Shown: in pieces, positions 26,843-37,075 of the stretch
How positions within the stretch are numbered: the stretch's first letter is position 1
How the letters are laid out: every line of letters starts with the position of its first letter
DNA from: Priestia iocasae
Lineage (GTDB): Bacteria > Bacillota > Bacilli > Bacillales > Bacillaceae_H
Length of the DNA stretch: 64,000 nt
Direction of reading: 5' to 3'
Assembly (NCBI RefSeq): GCF_016909075.1
Contig: NZ_JAFBFC010000001.1
Location: 434,001 to 498,000, forward strand
Program-made: the position numbers and the translations under genes
The notes under the pieces: model-generated
Seen by the model: the letters and a program-made list of their open reading frames with translations, nothing else
Told to the model about the DNA's origin: nothing
Database searches by the model: none

Positions 26843-28456
26843 TTGAAATCATATTTAACAGTTAATGAAATATTAGGTAGAAAGCATTTTGTTTGTAGTG
26901 AAGTGATTGCAGGGAAAAAAGGGCTCAATAATATGGTGAAATGGGTACATATTATGGAAGTAACGAACGTGAACAAATTATTAAATGGAAACGAACTTAT
27001 TTTATCTACAGGGGTCGGATGGAAAGAAAACAAAGAGGTCTTTATTTCATTTCTTCATCAATTAATTGAATGTCGTGCAGTTGGATTATGTATCGAAATA
27101 GGAATATACACCTCTGAGATTCCTCCAGAAGTGGTTAATATTGCAAATGAACATGATTTTCCAATTATTATTTTTCACGAAGAAGTACCATTTGTAGAGA
27201 TTACGCAAGATATTCACTCAATGTTGATTAATCAACATTATCAAATGATTTCAGACTTAGAGAATTATTCTCAGCAGTTAAATAAGCTGTTATTAACCAT
27301 TAATCATCCTCAGGAAATCTTAACTTTCTTTCACAAATATACAAACTTACAAGTTGCGCTTCGCTTAAATGAAGTGACTACACTTATACCACATGCTTCA
27401 CCTACAAAAGAAAAAGAAATACTCCATCTTCTAAATCAAATCGATACAAACGGAGAACAAACCTCTATAGGGCTACAACGCGTTCAAGTGTTAAATCAAG
27501 ACTACGCTGAGCTATATTTACTGTGTCATGAACGATATTTAACAGAACTAGAACTTCTAGCATTAGATCGAACAGCAACCGCATTAGCACAACACTTTTT
27601 AAGAGATTTATATGTAGAAGAAAGAAGAAGGATAGCAGAAACAGAGTGGATGACAAAATGGCTAACAGGTGAACTATCGCATGAGAAGCTTATGCATTAT
27701 CTTGAAGAAAGTATTCATCCAACGGCAATCGATGGTGGGGTTGTGGCAGTATGTAAATGGAGTTCAGATAGTGAACAACCTTCCTTTGATTTAACTTATT
27801 TTAAATTATTCATACGAAATTTATTTGAACAAGAAGGTTTTCACCTTTTTACAATTGAGAAACACAATTATATCGTACTGTTGTTGCTTAATAAAAGGTC
27901 CTATAAGACATGGAAAAAGAGAATAACAGATGGTATTTCAAGGTTAATGGATACAGATTATCAAAAGAAACGCAACTTTCCTATTCAATTAATAGGAATA
28001 GGCTCTTATTATCAAGATTTACGAGACATAGGTAAAAGTTATGAAAAAGCAATTGATACGATAAAAATTCAAGAAAAAATAGAGTCCAGCACAACCATTC
28101 ATTTTTATGATGATCTTCATATGTTTAGGGTTATTTCTCTCGTTCAACAGCATAAAGATCTTCGTGATGTTGTCATGGAGTATTTAGAGCCAGTTATCAA
28201 TTATGATAAAAAGTACAATGCGAAATTAATGGAAACCTTAAAAACGTACCTTGCATGTCAGGGTTCAAAGCAAGAAACGGCGAAAAAATTATTTATTGTT
28301 CGTCAAACGCTCTATCATCGCATTGAAAAACTAGAGAAGCTGCTAGGTTCAGACTTCATGCAACCAGAAAAGCGCATGGCGATTGAGTTTATGTTAATGA
28401 CTTATGAATACTTGTTCACCGTTAACTCAACCAGTAAACTATCATATAAATTATAA
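26843..28456 (+). CDS. PucR family transcriptional regulator
   Basis: 537-aa regulator with an N-terminal PucR sensing domain (about residues 8-125, starting TVNEILGRKHFVCSEVIAG). A central GGDEF-like CdaR region follows, and the C-terminal helix-turn-helix is near 465-500 (SKQETAKKLFIVRQTLYHRI). TTG start 26843 behind AAGGTGG. PucR controls purine degradation in B. subtilis. Lying between preTA-hydA-permease and mmsA-aminotransferase, this member probably controls pyrimidine degradation. Inducer unknown. Confidence 0.85.
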   Translation: MKSYLTVNEILGRKHFVCSEVIAGKKGLNNMVKWVHIMEVTNVNKLLNGNELILSTGVGWKENKEVFISFLHQLIECRAVGLCIEIGIYTSEIPPEVVNIANEHDFPIIIFHEEVPFVEITQDIHSMLINQHYQMISDLENYSQQLNKLLLTINHPQEILTFFHKYTNLQVALRLNEVTTLIPHASPTKEKEILHLLNQIDTNGEQTSIGLQRVQVLNQDYAELYLLCHERYLTELELLALDRTATALAQHFLRDLYVEERRRIAETEWMTKWLTGELSHEKLMHYLEESIHPTAIDGGVVAVCKWSSDSEQPSFDLTYFKLFIRNLFEQEGFHLFTIEKHNYIVLLLLNKRSYKTWKKRITDGISRLMDTDYQKKRNFPIQLIGIGSYYQDLRDIGKSYEKAIDTIKIQEKIESSTTIHFYDDLHMFRVISLVQQHKDLRDVVMEYLEPVINYDKKYNAKLMETLKTYLACQGSKQETAKKLFIVRQTLYHRIEKLEKLLGSDFMQPEKRMAIEFMLMTYEYLFTVNSTSKLSYKL

Positions 28457-28461
28457 CGTTC

Positions 28462-28506
28462 AAGGGGATGAATGAAGAGTTCTTTAAAGACTTTGTTCAT
28501 CCCCTT
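28462..28506 (+). terminator. hairpin after the PucR-type regulator
   Basis: AAGGGGATGAA pairs with TTCATCCCCTT over a loop of about 23 bases. No strong T-run follows. Confidence 0.6.
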
Positions 28507-28622
28507 ATGCATTATGTGGAATAATTCCTAATCGTTCTTTTACACAATGTCTAATGAAACAGATGCAGAAATACTAGATAATAAGATACAAAGAATCCAA
28601 TTATTCTAAGGGGGTATCGTAC

Positions 28623-30092
28623 ATGTCAGTGGTAAATAAAGATACGTTATTATTAAAAAACTATATTAACGGGGAATGGGTAGATTCAAAAGGTAGTGAA
28701 AAGTTAGATGTGATTAATCCAGCTACAAAAGAGGTAATTGCAACTGTACCTGTTTCAACGAAAGAAGATGTTAATCAAGCGGTTCAAGCAGCTCAACAAG
28801 CATTTAATACGTGGAAGGATGTTCCGTCTCCAAAACGAGCAAGAGTTTTATTTAAATATCATTCATTATTAGTCGATCAGCATGAAGAATTAGCAAAACT
28901 TGTTGTGCAAGAAAATGGAAAAGCTTACAAAGAAGCCTATGGTGAAGTACAAAGAGGAATCGAATGTGTTGAATTTGCCTCAGGTGCCCCAACGTTACTA
29001 ATGGGGGAAACCCTCGGTAATATTGCAGAAGAAATTGATTCTGAAATGTATCGATATCCACTAGGTGTTGTGGGAGGAATTACCCCGTTTAACTTTCCGA
29101 TGATGGTTCCGCTTTGGATGTTTCCACTTGCGATTGTATGTGGGAATACATTTGTATTAAAGCCTTCAGAAAGAACGCCTTTATTAGCGAATCGCTTAGT
29201 AGAGTTATTTACACAAGCTGGAGCGCCAAAAGGTGTGTTGAATATTGTACATGGGGCCCATGATGTTGTAAATGGTTTAATTGAACATGATGATGTACGT
29301 GCTATTTCATTTGTTGGCTCTCAACCGGTTGCCAAATATGTATATGAACGCTCTGCTGTACAAGGCAAAAGAGTGCAAGCATTATCTGGTGCTAAAAATC
29401 ACCATATTGTGATGCCTGATTGCGATGTAGAGAAAGCGGTTCAACATATTATTAGCTCAGCTTACGGAAGTGCAGGGCAACGTTGTATGGCTTGTAGCGC
29501 TGTTGTATTAGTAGGAGATAATGCTGATCAAGTGGCTTCTAAACTAAGGGAAAAAGCAGATGAGCTTATAATGGGCAATGGTTTAGATGATGAAGTGTTA
29601 TTAACACCTGTTATTCGTCAGCAGCATCGTGATACAGTGCTTGGTTATATTCAGAAAGGCTTAGCAGAAGGAGCTAACCTTATTCGAGATGGGCGTAAGG
29701 AAATGGATGAGATGCCAGAGGGGAATTTTTTAGGTCCTACTATTTTTGATTATGTGACACCAACTATGACCATTGCAAAAGAAGAGATTTTCGCTCCAGT
29801 TTTAAGTTTGCTTCGTGCAGAAGATTTAGATGAAGCGTTAGAATACATTCGAAAATCAAGATTTGGAAATGGAGCAACGATTTATACAAAAGACGCTAAA
29901 GCAATTCGTCAATTCCGTGAAGAAGCCGATGCAGGCATGTTAGGTGTAAATGTTGGGGTTCCTGCAACGATGGCATTTTTCCCGTTTTCTGGTTGGAAAG
30001 ATTCATTTTATGGTGATTTACATGTGAACGGAAAAGACGGACTGAATTTTTATACTCGTAAAAAAATGATTACATCTCGCTTTGATTTTTAA
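28623..30092 (+). CDS. mmsA: CoA-acylating (methyl)malonate-semialdehyde dehydrogenase
   Basis: ALDH-superfamily enzyme that converts malonate semialdehyde to acetyl-CoA and CO2, or methylmalonate semialdehyde to propionyl-CoA and CO2. 489 aa. Catalytic cysteine C288 is in GQRCMACS. Asparagine replaces the usual general-base glutamate in LSGAKNH, as in the MmsA/IolA family. In this cluster it takes malonate semialdehyde from beta-alanine, but it also fits valine and thymine breakdown, whose propionyl-CoA could go to mmdA-mce-mutAB. A terminator follows, so it is separate from the aminotransferase. Confidence 0.92.
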   Translation: MSVVNKDTLLLKNYINGEWVDSKGSEKLDVINPATKEVIATVPVSTKEDVNQAVQAAQQAFNTWKDVPSPKRARVLFKYHSLLVDQHEELAKLVVQENGKAYKEAYGEVQRGIECVEFASGAPTLLMGETLGNIAEEIDSEMYRYPLGVVGGITPFNFPMMVPLWMFPLAIVCGNTFVLKPSERTPLLANRLVELFTQAGAPKGVLNIVHGAHDVVNGLIEHDDVRAISFVGSQPVAKYVYERSAVQGKRVQALSGAKNHHIVMPDCDVEKAVQHIISSAYGSAGQRCMACSAVVLVGDNADQVASKLREKADELIMGNGLDDEVLLTPVIRQQHRDTVLGYIQKGLAEGANLIRDGRKEMDEMPEGNFLGPTIFDYVTPTMTIAKEEIFAPVLSLLRAEDLDEALEYIRKSRFGNGATIYTKDAKAIRQFREEADAGMLGVNVGVPATMAFFPFSGWKDSFYGDLHVNGKDGLNFYTRKKMITSRFDF

Positions 30093-30143
30093 CATATGTA
30101 TCATACAAAAGCAAAGTTTGAATAAGGTAAATGATGAGTTTGT

Positions 30144-30192
30144 AGGAACGAGAAATGGAAAAGTCAACAATCCATGCTCGTTCCTTTCTTTG
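30144..30192 (+). terminator. terminator of mmsA
   Basis: AGGAACGAG (30144-30152) pairs with CTCGTTCCT (30178-30186), nested ATGGA/TCCAT, T-rich tail. Confidence 0.8.
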
Positions 30193-30294
30193 AAATACAA
30201 GTAGCAATTAACACATCTCTGTTGTCTTCTTCAATGATTGTGGTGAAGGTATGAGTAAGACACGATTGAAGTAATAGGAAGGGGATTGGATGGA

Positions 30295-31653
30295 ATGGTA
30301 CAAGTAGGAAAAAATCAAGAAGAGTTGCTACAAAAAGATGAGAAGTATGTGTGGCATTCAATGAAGCCATATACTCCACATGCGACAATGGTTGTTCAAG
30401 AAGCAAAAGGAGCTTGGATAACAGATCAAGAAGGAAATCGTTTCTTAGATGGAATGGCGGGGCTTTGGTGCGTGAATGTAGGATATGGGCGCGAAGAATT
30501 AGCGGAGGCAGCTTACGAACAATTGAAAAAGCTTGCTTATTTTCCTTTAACTCAAAGTCATACACCTGCTATTCAACTAGCAGAAAAGCTAAATCAAATG
30601 TTAGGCGATGACTATGTTATTTTCTTTTCCAATAGTGGATCAGAAGCGAATGAAGCGGCATTTAAAATTGCAAGGCAGTATCATCAACAAAAAGGGGACA
30701 CACATCGCTATAAATTTATTTCACGTTATCGTGGATATCATGGAAACTCGATGGGCGCACTTTCAGCAACTGGCCAAGCGCAACGAAAATATAAATATGA
30801 GCCGTTAGCTCCAGGTTTTATCCATGTCTCCCCACCAGACTCATATCGTGCAACTGATGCGCCAAATTGTCCGCCGTCAGAACTTCACGCCGTTAAAGAA
30901 ATAGATCGCACCATGACGTGGGAGCTGAGTGAAACCATTGCGGGAGTTATTATGGAGCCTATTATTACAGGTGGAGGAATTCTAATGCCACCTGATGGGT
31001 ATATGAAAGCTGTGAAAGAGGTATGTGAGAAACATGGTGCCCTTTTAATAGTCGATGAAGTCATTTGTGGGTTTGGTCGTACAGGGGAGCCATTTGGATT
31101 TATGAATTATGGCGTTAAGCCAGATATCATTACAATGGCAAAAGGAATTACAAGTGCTTACTTACCTCTTTCTGCTACAGCGGTAAGAAGAGAAATTTAT
31201 GAAGCGTTTAAAGGAACGAATGAATATGACTATCTACGTCATGTAAACACATTTGGAGGTAGTCCAGCTGCATGTGCCTTAGCTTTAAAGAATATTGAGA
31301 TTATGGAGCAAGAACAATTATTTAAGCGTTCAAAAGAACTTGGTGCATACTTGCTTGGAGAGTTACAGCATCTGTTAAAGGATCATTCCCATGTAGGTGA
31401 TATTCGTGGAAAAGGGTTGCTTATAGGAATTGAACTTGTGCAGGATAAGCAAACAAAAGAACCAATCGATGTTCAATATGTCAATAAAATCATTGCTGAA
31501 TGTAAGAAAGAAGGACTAATTATTGGGAAAAACGGTGCAACAGTTGCGGGTTATAATAACGTATTAACTCTTTCACCGCCACTCACAATCGAAGAAGCTG
31601 ACATTGACTTTATGATTAAGACACTGACAAATGCGTTAGCTTACGTAAAATAA
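30295..31653 (+). CDS. class III omega-aminotransferase, probable beta-alanine:pyruvate transaminase
   Basis: PLP-dependent fold-type I aminotransferase, 452 aa from ATG 30295. The alternative TTG 30286 sits only one base from the AAGGGG SD. The substrate-side GLWCVNVGYGR, the cofactor loop SGSEANEAA, VDEVICGFGRTG and the Schiff-base lysine K283 (TMAKGI) are present. Between mmsA and the pyrimidine enzymes it most plausibly moves the amino group of beta-alanine or 3-aminoisobutyrate to pyruvate. Family members also act on GABA, taurine and amines, so the substrate is an inference. Confidence 0.88.
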   Translation: MVQVGKNQEELLQKDEKYVWHSMKPYTPHATMVVQEAKGAWITDQEGNRFLDGMAGLWCVNVGYGREELAEAAYEQLKKLAYFPLTQSHTPAIQLAEKLNQMLGDDYVIFFSNSGSEANEAAFKIARQYHQQKGDTHRYKFISRYRGYHGNSMGALSATGQAQRKYKYEPLAPGFIHVSPPDSYRATDAPNCPPSELHAVKEIDRTMTWELSETIAGVIMEPIITGGGILMPPDGYMKAVKEVCEKHGALLIVDEVICGFGRTGEPFGFMNYGVKPDIITMAKGITSAYLPLSATAVRREIYEAFKGTNEYDYLRHVNTFGGSPAACALALKNIEIMEQEQLFKRSKELGAYLLGELQHLLKDHSHVGDIRGKGLLIGIELVQDKQTKEPIDVQYVNKIIAECKKEGLIIGKNGATVAGYNNVLTLSPPLTIEEADIDFMIKTLTNALAYVK

Positions 31654-31671
31654 GAGTCTTTGTGAATATGA

Positions 31672-31706
31672 AAAAAGCCTGTATAATGACTTATACAGGC
31701 TTTTTG
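31672..31706 (+). terminator. terminator of the aminotransferase gene
   Basis: 15-bp perfect stem (31672-31686 with 31691-31705), four-base loop, T-run in the 3' arm. Confidence 0.93.
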
Positions 31707-31732
31707 TACGGAAAGAATAGGGAGGTTTTTCT

Positions 31733-32653
31733 TTGGAGTTACTATTTCTAGGAACTGGCGCGGGTATTCCTGCTAAACATCGAAACGTATCGTCCATTGC
31801 GATACAATTATTACAAGAGCGAGGAACAACGTGGCTAGTTGATTGTGGAGAAGCGACGCAACACCAAATTTTACATACATCTATTAAGCCTCGCCGAATT
31901 GAAAAGATTTTTATTACACATCTTCATGGTGACCACATTTACGGATTGCCTGGTTTACTTGGAAGTCGGTCGTTTCAAGATGGACAATCAGCTTTAACCG
32001 TATATGGACCAAGTGGTATCAAGGAGTTTATCTCTGTTACCTTATCGGTTAGTCAAACGCATGTACGTTACCCTTTAAAAATAGTTGAGGTAGAAGAAGG
32101 CATTATTTTTGAAGATGATACATTTAAAGTGGAGTGTCAATTACTAGAGCATGGTATTCCTTCTTATGGGTATCGAATCACGGAAAAGAGCTTACCCGGT
32201 ATTCTATTAGTAGATAAGTTAAAAGAAGTTGGGATTAAGCCAGGCCCAATCTATCAGAAAATTAAACAAGGTGAACAAGTTGAATTAGAGAATGGAACAG
32301 TGATAAATGGAGCTGATTTTGTAGGCCCTCCCAAAAAAGGAAAAGTAATCGTTATTCTAGGAGATACACGAATATGTAAAAAGAGTATCGAACTTGCCTC
32401 CCATGCAGATGTGCTTGTTCATGAAGCGACATTTGCTGGTAATGATGAGCAGTTGGCTTATGATTATTTTCATTCGACAGCGAAGCAAGCAGCTGAAGTG
32501 GCTAAACGAGCGAACGTTAAGCAGCTTATTCTGACACATATTAGCTCTCGTTATCAAGCGGACAGCATTCAGTTGCTTGTTCATGAAGCGAAGGAAATAT
32601 TCGAACAAACAGAAGTAGCAGAAGATTTGAAAATGATTCCAATTCCAAACTAA
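31733..32653 (+). CDS. rnz: ribonuclease Z
   Basis: Metallo-beta-lactamase-fold endonuclease that trims the 3' ends of tRNA precursors lacking encoded CCA. HxHxDH motif H63-L-H65-G-D67-H68, later D in LGDTR and H in LTHISSRY. 306 aa. TTG start 31733 with GGAGG at 31721-31725. Gene position equals B. subtilis yqjK. Confidence 0.96.
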   Translation: MELLFLGTGAGIPAKHRNVSSIAIQLLQERGTTWLVDCGEATQHQILHTSIKPRRIEKIFITHLHGDHIYGLPGLLGSRSFQDGQSALTVYGPSGIKEFISVTLSVSQTHVRYPLKIVEVEEGIIFEDDTFKVECQLLEHGIPSYGYRITEKSLPGILLVDKLKEVGIKPGPIYQKIKQGEQVELENGTVINGADFVGPPKKGKVIVILGDTRICKKSIELASHADVLVHEATFAGNDEQLAYDYFHSTAKQAAEVAKRANVKQLILTHISSRYQADSIQLLVHEAKEIFEQTEVAEDLKMIPIPN

Positions 32654-32697
32654 AAAAGCGAAGGCGATCTCAAAAGAGATCGCCTTCGCTTTTTTTT
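32652..32697. terminator. bidirectional terminator between rnz and namA
   Basis: 20-bp perfect stem (32652-32671 with 32676-32695), AAAA loop, A- and T-runs on both sides, between convergent genes. Confidence 0.97.
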
Positions 32698-32700
32698 ACA

Positions 32701-33717
32701 TTACCAGCCACGTTCGTATTGTACGGGTGCTTGAATGTCTGTTCGTAAGTCTTTTGCTGCCGCTCGAGCCCAATAAGGGTCACGTAATAATTCCCGGCCG
32801 ATAAATATTAAATCAGCGCGTTCGTTACGTAAAATCTCCTCGGCTTGTAGCCCACTTGTAATAAGTCCGACCGCTCCCGTCGCAATGTCTGCTTGCTGCT
32901 TAATCGTTTCAGCAAATTTAACTTGGTAGCCAGGATAGACGGGGATTTTAGCTGGAGCAACAGCTCCTGAACTAACATCAATTAAGTCCACACCATCTTG
33001 TTTCATCCAACGAGCAAATGTGACGTGGTCTTCCACATCTAACCCTTCTGGTAAATAATCAGAAGCTGATACACGAACAAGTAAAGGACCATCCCATACT
33101 TGCTTCACTTCTGTAATAATCTCGTGCAAGAAACGGTAGCGGTTTTCAGCCGAACCACCATATTCATCAGTACGCTTATTACTTACAGGAGAGAGAAACT
33201 CATTTATTAAGTAACCATGAGCACCATGAAGTTCGATTATGTCAAAGCCTGCTTTTTTAGCTCGACTTGCACCTTCTTTAAAGGCAACAATGGTTTCTTT
33301 AATTTCGTCAATTGACATTTCTTTTGGACGCTTCATGTTCTCGTCGAATGCAATGGCAGAAGGAGCAAAGATTTCTCCATCAACAGTTGCTTTTCGTCCA
33401 GCATGTGCGAGTTGGATAGCTGTTGTCGCACCATGTTCTTTTATTTGAGATACTAGAGCTTGTAACCCTTCAATATGACGATCATCCCAAATTCCTAAGT
33501 CGCGAGATGAAATACGCCCTTGAGGATGGACCGCTGTTGCTTCGAGCATGATCATTCCTACTTGGCCGACAGCACGGCTGACGTAATGAGTAAAATGCCA
33601 ATTTTGTACATGGCCGTCTTCATTGTGAGAAGAATACATACACATTGGTGACATAACGATGCGGTTTTTAATCGTTATATTTTTAATTGTATAAGGTGAA
33701 AACAATTGAGTAGACAA
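32701..33717 (-). CDS. namA: NADPH dehydrogenase NamA (old yellow enzyme, YqjM)
   Basis: FMN-dependent ene-reductase of the YqjM class of old yellow enzymes, linked to detoxification of electrophiles and nitro compounds. 338 aa. TIM-barrel landmarks are PMCMYSS near the N-terminus, [11 protein letters not shown], the active-site ELHGAHGYL and C-terminal [12 protein letters not shown] start at 33717-33715 with GGAGG ten bases upstream. Positional ortholog of yqjM. Confidence 0.95.
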   Translation of the reverse strand: MSTQLFSPYTIKNITIKNRIVMSPMCMYSSHNEDGHVQNWHFTHYVSRAVGQVGMIMLEATAVHPQGRISSRDLGIWDDRHIEGLQALVSQIKEHGATTAIQLAHAGRKATVDGEIFAPSAIAFDENMKRPKEMSIDEIKETIVAFKEGASRAKKAGFDIIELHGAHGYLINEFLSPVSNKRTDEYGGSAENRYRFLHEIITEVKQVWDGPLLVRVSASDYLPEGLDVEDHVTFARWMKQDGVDLIDVSSGAVAPAKIPVYPGYQVKFAETIKQQADIATGAVGLITSGLQAEEILRNERADLIFIGRELLRDPYWARAAAKDLRTDIQAPVQYERGW

Positions 33718-33791
33718 GGTTATACAGCCTCCAATTATTTCGATTTTCTAAACAAATGAATTATAGCACTTTCTTTTCCTATATTTCATCT

Positions 33792-34640
33792 TTAAAGCTT
33801 AGGAGACATTGTTGTCTGGTTAATCGATTCCCCAAGTTCTTTCGATCGTTCAGTAGCTTGCTTAATACATTCAATCATTGCTTCTTGATAACGGTAGGCT
33901 GATAATGTTTTTAAACCAGCCTCGGTTGTACCACCTGGACTTGTCACTTCTTTGCGAAGAGTAGCAGGTGATTTAGAGGAATGTTTGAGCATTTCCGCAG
34001 AGCCAATCAGAGTTTGAAGGATTAAGTCTTTTGCTGTTTCTTGATTTAATCCAATGGTATGTGCAGCAGCTTCCATCGCTTCAACTAGATAATACACATA
34101 CGCAGGCCCACTTCCTGATAAGCCTGTTACAGCATGTAAATCATCCTCTTTTACGATTGTTACAGTTCCGATAGAGCTAAATAACTGTTTACTTTCTTTA
34201 ATATGATAGGTAGTAGCAAACTCACCTTTTGCGATAGCGGTGGCAGATAATCCAATTGAAGCAGAAGTGTTAGGCATTGCGCGCACAACGGCTACTTCTT
34301 TTTCAATTAACGTTTGTATACTTTCTGTTGAGACACCAGCTAACACCGACACAATAAATTGTTTGTCTTTTATAAATGGCTTAATGGATTGTACGCCTTC
34401 TACAACATCTTTTGGTTTCATTGCTAACACAATTAAATCGCAGTTTGTGACGATTTCTTGTTTATCACGTGTAACATTTACACCATACGTACTTTTAAAG
34501 TAGTTTAAGCGAGCATCATTCGAATGATTTGTCACATATATGTTTTGTTTACGTAGTTGTTTCTTTTCTACAAGTCCTGCAACCATGGCTTCAGCCATAG
34601 AGCCTGCACCAATAAAACCGATACTTGAGATACCGTTCAT
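33792..34640 (-). CDS. proI: pyrroline-5-carboxylate reductase ProI
   Basis: Last enzyme of proline synthesis, reducing pyrroline-5-carboxylate with NAD(P)H. N-terminal Rossmann motif IGFIGAGSMAEAM, C-terminal proline-box segment GLSGSGPAYVYYLVEAM and TSPGGTTEAGL. The frame is open to 34757, but that part is the T-box leader. ATG 34640 with AGGAGG at 34656-34651 gives 282 aa, the usual length. Its expression should respond to uncharged tRNA-Pro through the leader. Confidence 0.95.
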   Translation of the reverse strand: MNGISSIGFIGAGSMAEAMVAGLVEKKQLRKQNIYVTNHSNDARLNYFKSTYGVNVTRDKQEIVTNCDLIVLAMKPKDVVEGVQSIKPFIKDKQFIVSVLAGVSTESIQTLIEKEVAVVRAMPNTSASIGLSATAIAKGEFATTYHIKESKQLFSSIGTVTIVKEDDLHAVTGLSGSGPAYVYYLVEAMEAAAHTIGLNQETAKDLILQTLIGSAEMLKHSSKSPATLRKEVTSPGGTTEAGLKTLSAYRYQEAMIECIKQATERSKELGESINQTTMSPKL

Positions 34641-34675
34641 TTTAGGGTAGCCTCCTGTTCTAAATAAAATAAACA

Positions 34676-34911
34676 ACAAAAAGACCTTTCGTCGCAAAGG
34701 ACGGAAAGGTCTTAGAATCCGCGGTACCACCTTCGTTAGTATAAAAAATATACTCAACTCATATCCCGTAACGTGGGTAGACGTTTAGGTTTCCCTAAAA
34801 GCTCATGGGTAGGTTCAATTATTAAGAGGATGACAAAGTTTCTCAGCCTATGAACTTTGCTCTCTATGCATCATTAATCATTTACTAATCCCAATCAACG
34901 CCGATTTTATT
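34676..34911 (-). promoter_or_regulatory. T-box leader, proline specific, of proI
   Basis: Read on the minus strand. Stem I has the AGAGAG and GCTGAGA elements. A specifier-loop context GAA-CCT-ACC places the proline codon CCT at 34813-34811. The T-box AAGGTGGTACCGCG is at 34733-34720. The terminator stem AAGACCTTT...AAAGGTCTT with a T-run is at 34713-34676. The antiterminator would pair with uncharged tRNA-Pro. T-box control of proI is known in B. subtilis. Confidence 0.93.
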
Positions 34912-34918
34912 TCTTGTC

Positions 34919-34948
34919 ATTATGCAATGAAATAACTAGTCCTGTCAA
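34919..34948 (-). promoter_or_regulatory. sigma-A promoter of the proI T-box transcript
   Basis: On the minus strand TTGACA (34948-34943), 18-bp spacer, CATAAT (34924-34919). It starts the T-box RNA a few bases later. Confidence 0.7.
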
Positions 34949-35042
34949 TATTTAGATGAAATTAATTTGAATAGCTTGAATGAGAAGACAAATCGTGTAC
35001 ACTTAAAGAAAGCGACTATGTTAACTAAAGGAGAATGAATGA

Positions 35043-35993
35043 ATGGTCACTCAAATTCATAAAATTGTGCTTCCTACACCATTTGATGTTGGGGATGTGA
35101 ATGTCTATCTTTTAGAAGGAGATAGCCTCACATTGGTAGATGCGGGTGTTAAGACAGAAGAAGCATGGAAGAAATTTAATGAAGAGTTAGGTAGAATTGG
35201 TTTTGCTGTATCAGATATCGAACAAGTTGTCTTAACACATCATCACCCTGATCATGTGGGATTATTAGACTACCTAGATAAAGATATTAAAGTAATTGGT
35301 CATCAACATAATGAAGTTTGGATTACCCAAGATAACGATTTCTTAAAGCACTACGAGGCGTTTTTTCTAGAATTCTTTACACAATCAGGTATAGACCCAG
35401 TATTTTTATCGTTTTTACCCAAATTGAAAAGTACATTAAAGTATTCTTGTCATCGATCATTAACGAGTACGGTAAAAGAGGGAGATTTCATCCAAGGTTT
35501 AACAGGGTGGAAAGTGTTAGAGACACCAGGTCATGCTCAAAGTCATATTGCTTTGTATCATGAGCAACAACAGTTATTAATTGGAGGCGATGTTCTAATT
35601 AGCCATATTTCATCCAATCCGCTTATTGAACCACCACAATCTAAATATGAAGAGAGAGCAAAATCACAAATTCAATATAATGATACGTTAAGACGATTGC
35701 TGACGTTTCCAATTAAACGTGTTTATACGGGACATGGAGAAGAAGTAGAAAATGCACATGATTTGATCCAAGAACGTTTAAATAAACAGCATGAACGTGC
35801 ATATAAAGTGTTAAAATTGATAAAAGAGCAGCCAAGAACCGCTTTTCAAATTTGTACGAAGCTGTTTCCAAAGGTGTACGAGAAGCAACTTGGCTTAACG
35901 ATGTCCGAAACAATTGGACAATTAGACTATCTGGAAAATTTAGGTGAAGTGAAAATTGATAGTAGCCAACAACATTGGGTTTATTACGCTTAA
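35043..35993 (+). CDS. MBL-fold metallohydrolase (YqjP-like)
   Basis: 316-aa metallo-beta-lactamase-fold hydrolase with H66-x-H68-x-D70-H71 (THHHPDH), a later histidine in TPGHAQSH and GHGEE, and a helical C-terminal extension of the LACTB2 type. SD AAAGGAG precedes ATG 35043. By position this is B. subtilis YqjP, whose substrate is not established. Monocistronic with a terminator. Confidence 0.85.
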   Translation: MVTQIHKIVLPTPFDVGDVNVYLLEGDSLTLVDAGVKTEEAWKKFNEELGRIGFAVSDIEQVVLTHHHPDHVGLLDYLDKDIKVIGHQHNEVWITQDNDFLKHYEAFFLEFFTQSGIDPVFLSFLPKLKSTLKYSCHRSLTSTVKEGDFIQGLTGWKVLETPGHAQSHIALYHEQQQLLIGGDVLISHISSNPLIEPPQSKYEERAKSQIQYNDTLRRLLTFPIKRVYTGHGEEVENAHDLIQERLNKQHERAYKVLKLIKEQPRTAFQICTKLFPKVYEKQLGLTMSETIGQLDYLENLGEVKIDSSQQHWVYYA

Positions 35994-36000
35994 TGCTAGC

Positions 36001-36046
36001 CGTCTCAAAAGGAAGAAATACCTTATCTTTTGAGACGTTTCTTATT
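36001..36046 (+). terminator. terminator of the MBL hydrolase gene
   Basis: CGTCTCAAAAG (36001-36011) pairs with CTTTTGAGACG (36027-36037), T-rich tail. Confidence 0.85.
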
Positions 36047-36146
36047 TAAAAGAAACGACACGAAAGAAGAGAAAAGATGTTACAACAAAGGAATAAGGTT
36101 ATGATAAAGAGAAACGTAATAGGTTAAATGGTATGAGGTGGTCATA

Positions 36147-36944
36147 GTGAGTATTCAATCATTAAAAAACAAAAACGTAGTCATTACCGGAGCATCGGGA
36201 GGATTAGGTGAAAAAATAGCGTATGAAGTAGCAAAGCGTGGTGGAAACGTCGTGTTAATTGCACGTACAGAAGAGAAGCTACGTGTGGTTGCAGCAAAAA
36301 TTCAGCGTCAGTATAAAACAAGCTGCTATACATATGAATTAGATGTGAGTCACATTGAAAATGTTCAACGTACGTTCACGCAAATTAAAAAAAAAATTGG
36401 TTCGATTGATGTGCTAGTTAACAATGCAGGTTTTGGTATTTTTGAGTCAGTCGAAGATGCCAAAATGGAAGATATTGAAGCCATGTTTCAAGTAAATGTG
36501 CTAGGGTTAATTGCGTGTACGAAGATGGTATTACCAGACATGGTGAAACGAAATAAAGGCCAAATAATAAACATCGCTTCTCAAGCAGGAAAATTAGCTA
36601 CTCCCAAATCAAGTGGCTATGCGGCAACGAAGCATGCAGTTTTAGGTTTTACCAATAGCTTAAGAATGGAACTTTCTAAAACAAATGTGTATGTCACAGC
36701 TGTCAATCCAGGTCCTATTCAAACGGATTTTTTTACCATCGCTGATACATCGGGAAATTACACAAAAAGTGTGGAAAAATTTATGTTAAATCCGGATGTA
36801 GTGGCTAAAAAAGTTGTTGATGCTATGATTAAGAAAAAAAGAGAAATTAATTTACCAGGTTGGATGGGGATGGGTTCTACACTTTATCAGCTTGCCCCAC
36901 GATTAGTAGAAAAACTAGCTGGAAATGCTTTTCATCGAAAGTAA
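36147..36944 (+). CDS. SDR family oxidoreductase (YqjQ-like)
   Basis: Classical short-chain dehydrogenase, 265 aa. Cofactor motif TGASGGLG (residues 14-21), structural NNAGFG, catalytic Ser in NIASQAG and YxxxK in SGYAATK. GTG 36147 is taken as the start because GAGGTGG is five bases before it; the earlier GTG 36138 lies inside that SD. The positional ortholog is yqjQ; substrate unknown. Confidence 0.88.
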   Translation: MSIQSLKNKNVVITGASGGLGEKIAYEVAKRGGNVVLIARTEEKLRVVAAKIQRQYKTSCYTYELDVSHIENVQRTFTQIKKKIGSIDVLVNNAGFGIFESVEDAKMEDIEAMFQVNVLGLIACTKMVLPDMVKRNKGQIINIASQAGKLATPKSSGYAATKHAVLGFTNSLRMELSKTNVYVTAVNPGPIQTDFFTIADTSGNYTKSVEKFMLNPDVVAKKVVDAMIKKKREINLPGWMGMGSTLYQLAPRLVEKLAGNAFHRK

Positions 36945-36987
36945 GAGAACGGAATGAAAATACTTTTCCTAATTCAACATACAAAAG

Positions 36988-37037
36988 AAGCTGAGCAAAA
37001 CAGAGGCGAGCCTGCCCCTTTTTGTCTCAGCCTTTTT
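36988..37037. terminator. terminator after the SDR gene
   Basis: AAGCTGAGCAAAA pairs imperfectly with TTTTTGTCTCAGCCTT. T-run follows on the top strand. Confidence 0.7.
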
Positions 37038-37075
37038 ATTTACTAATTTGTTATCTGAAATAAAACTGCTTTTCT

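Noticed and set aside
34641-34757. N-terminal extension of proI
   Set aside because: The stretch is the T-box and terminator of the leader; AGGAGG points to ATG 34640.
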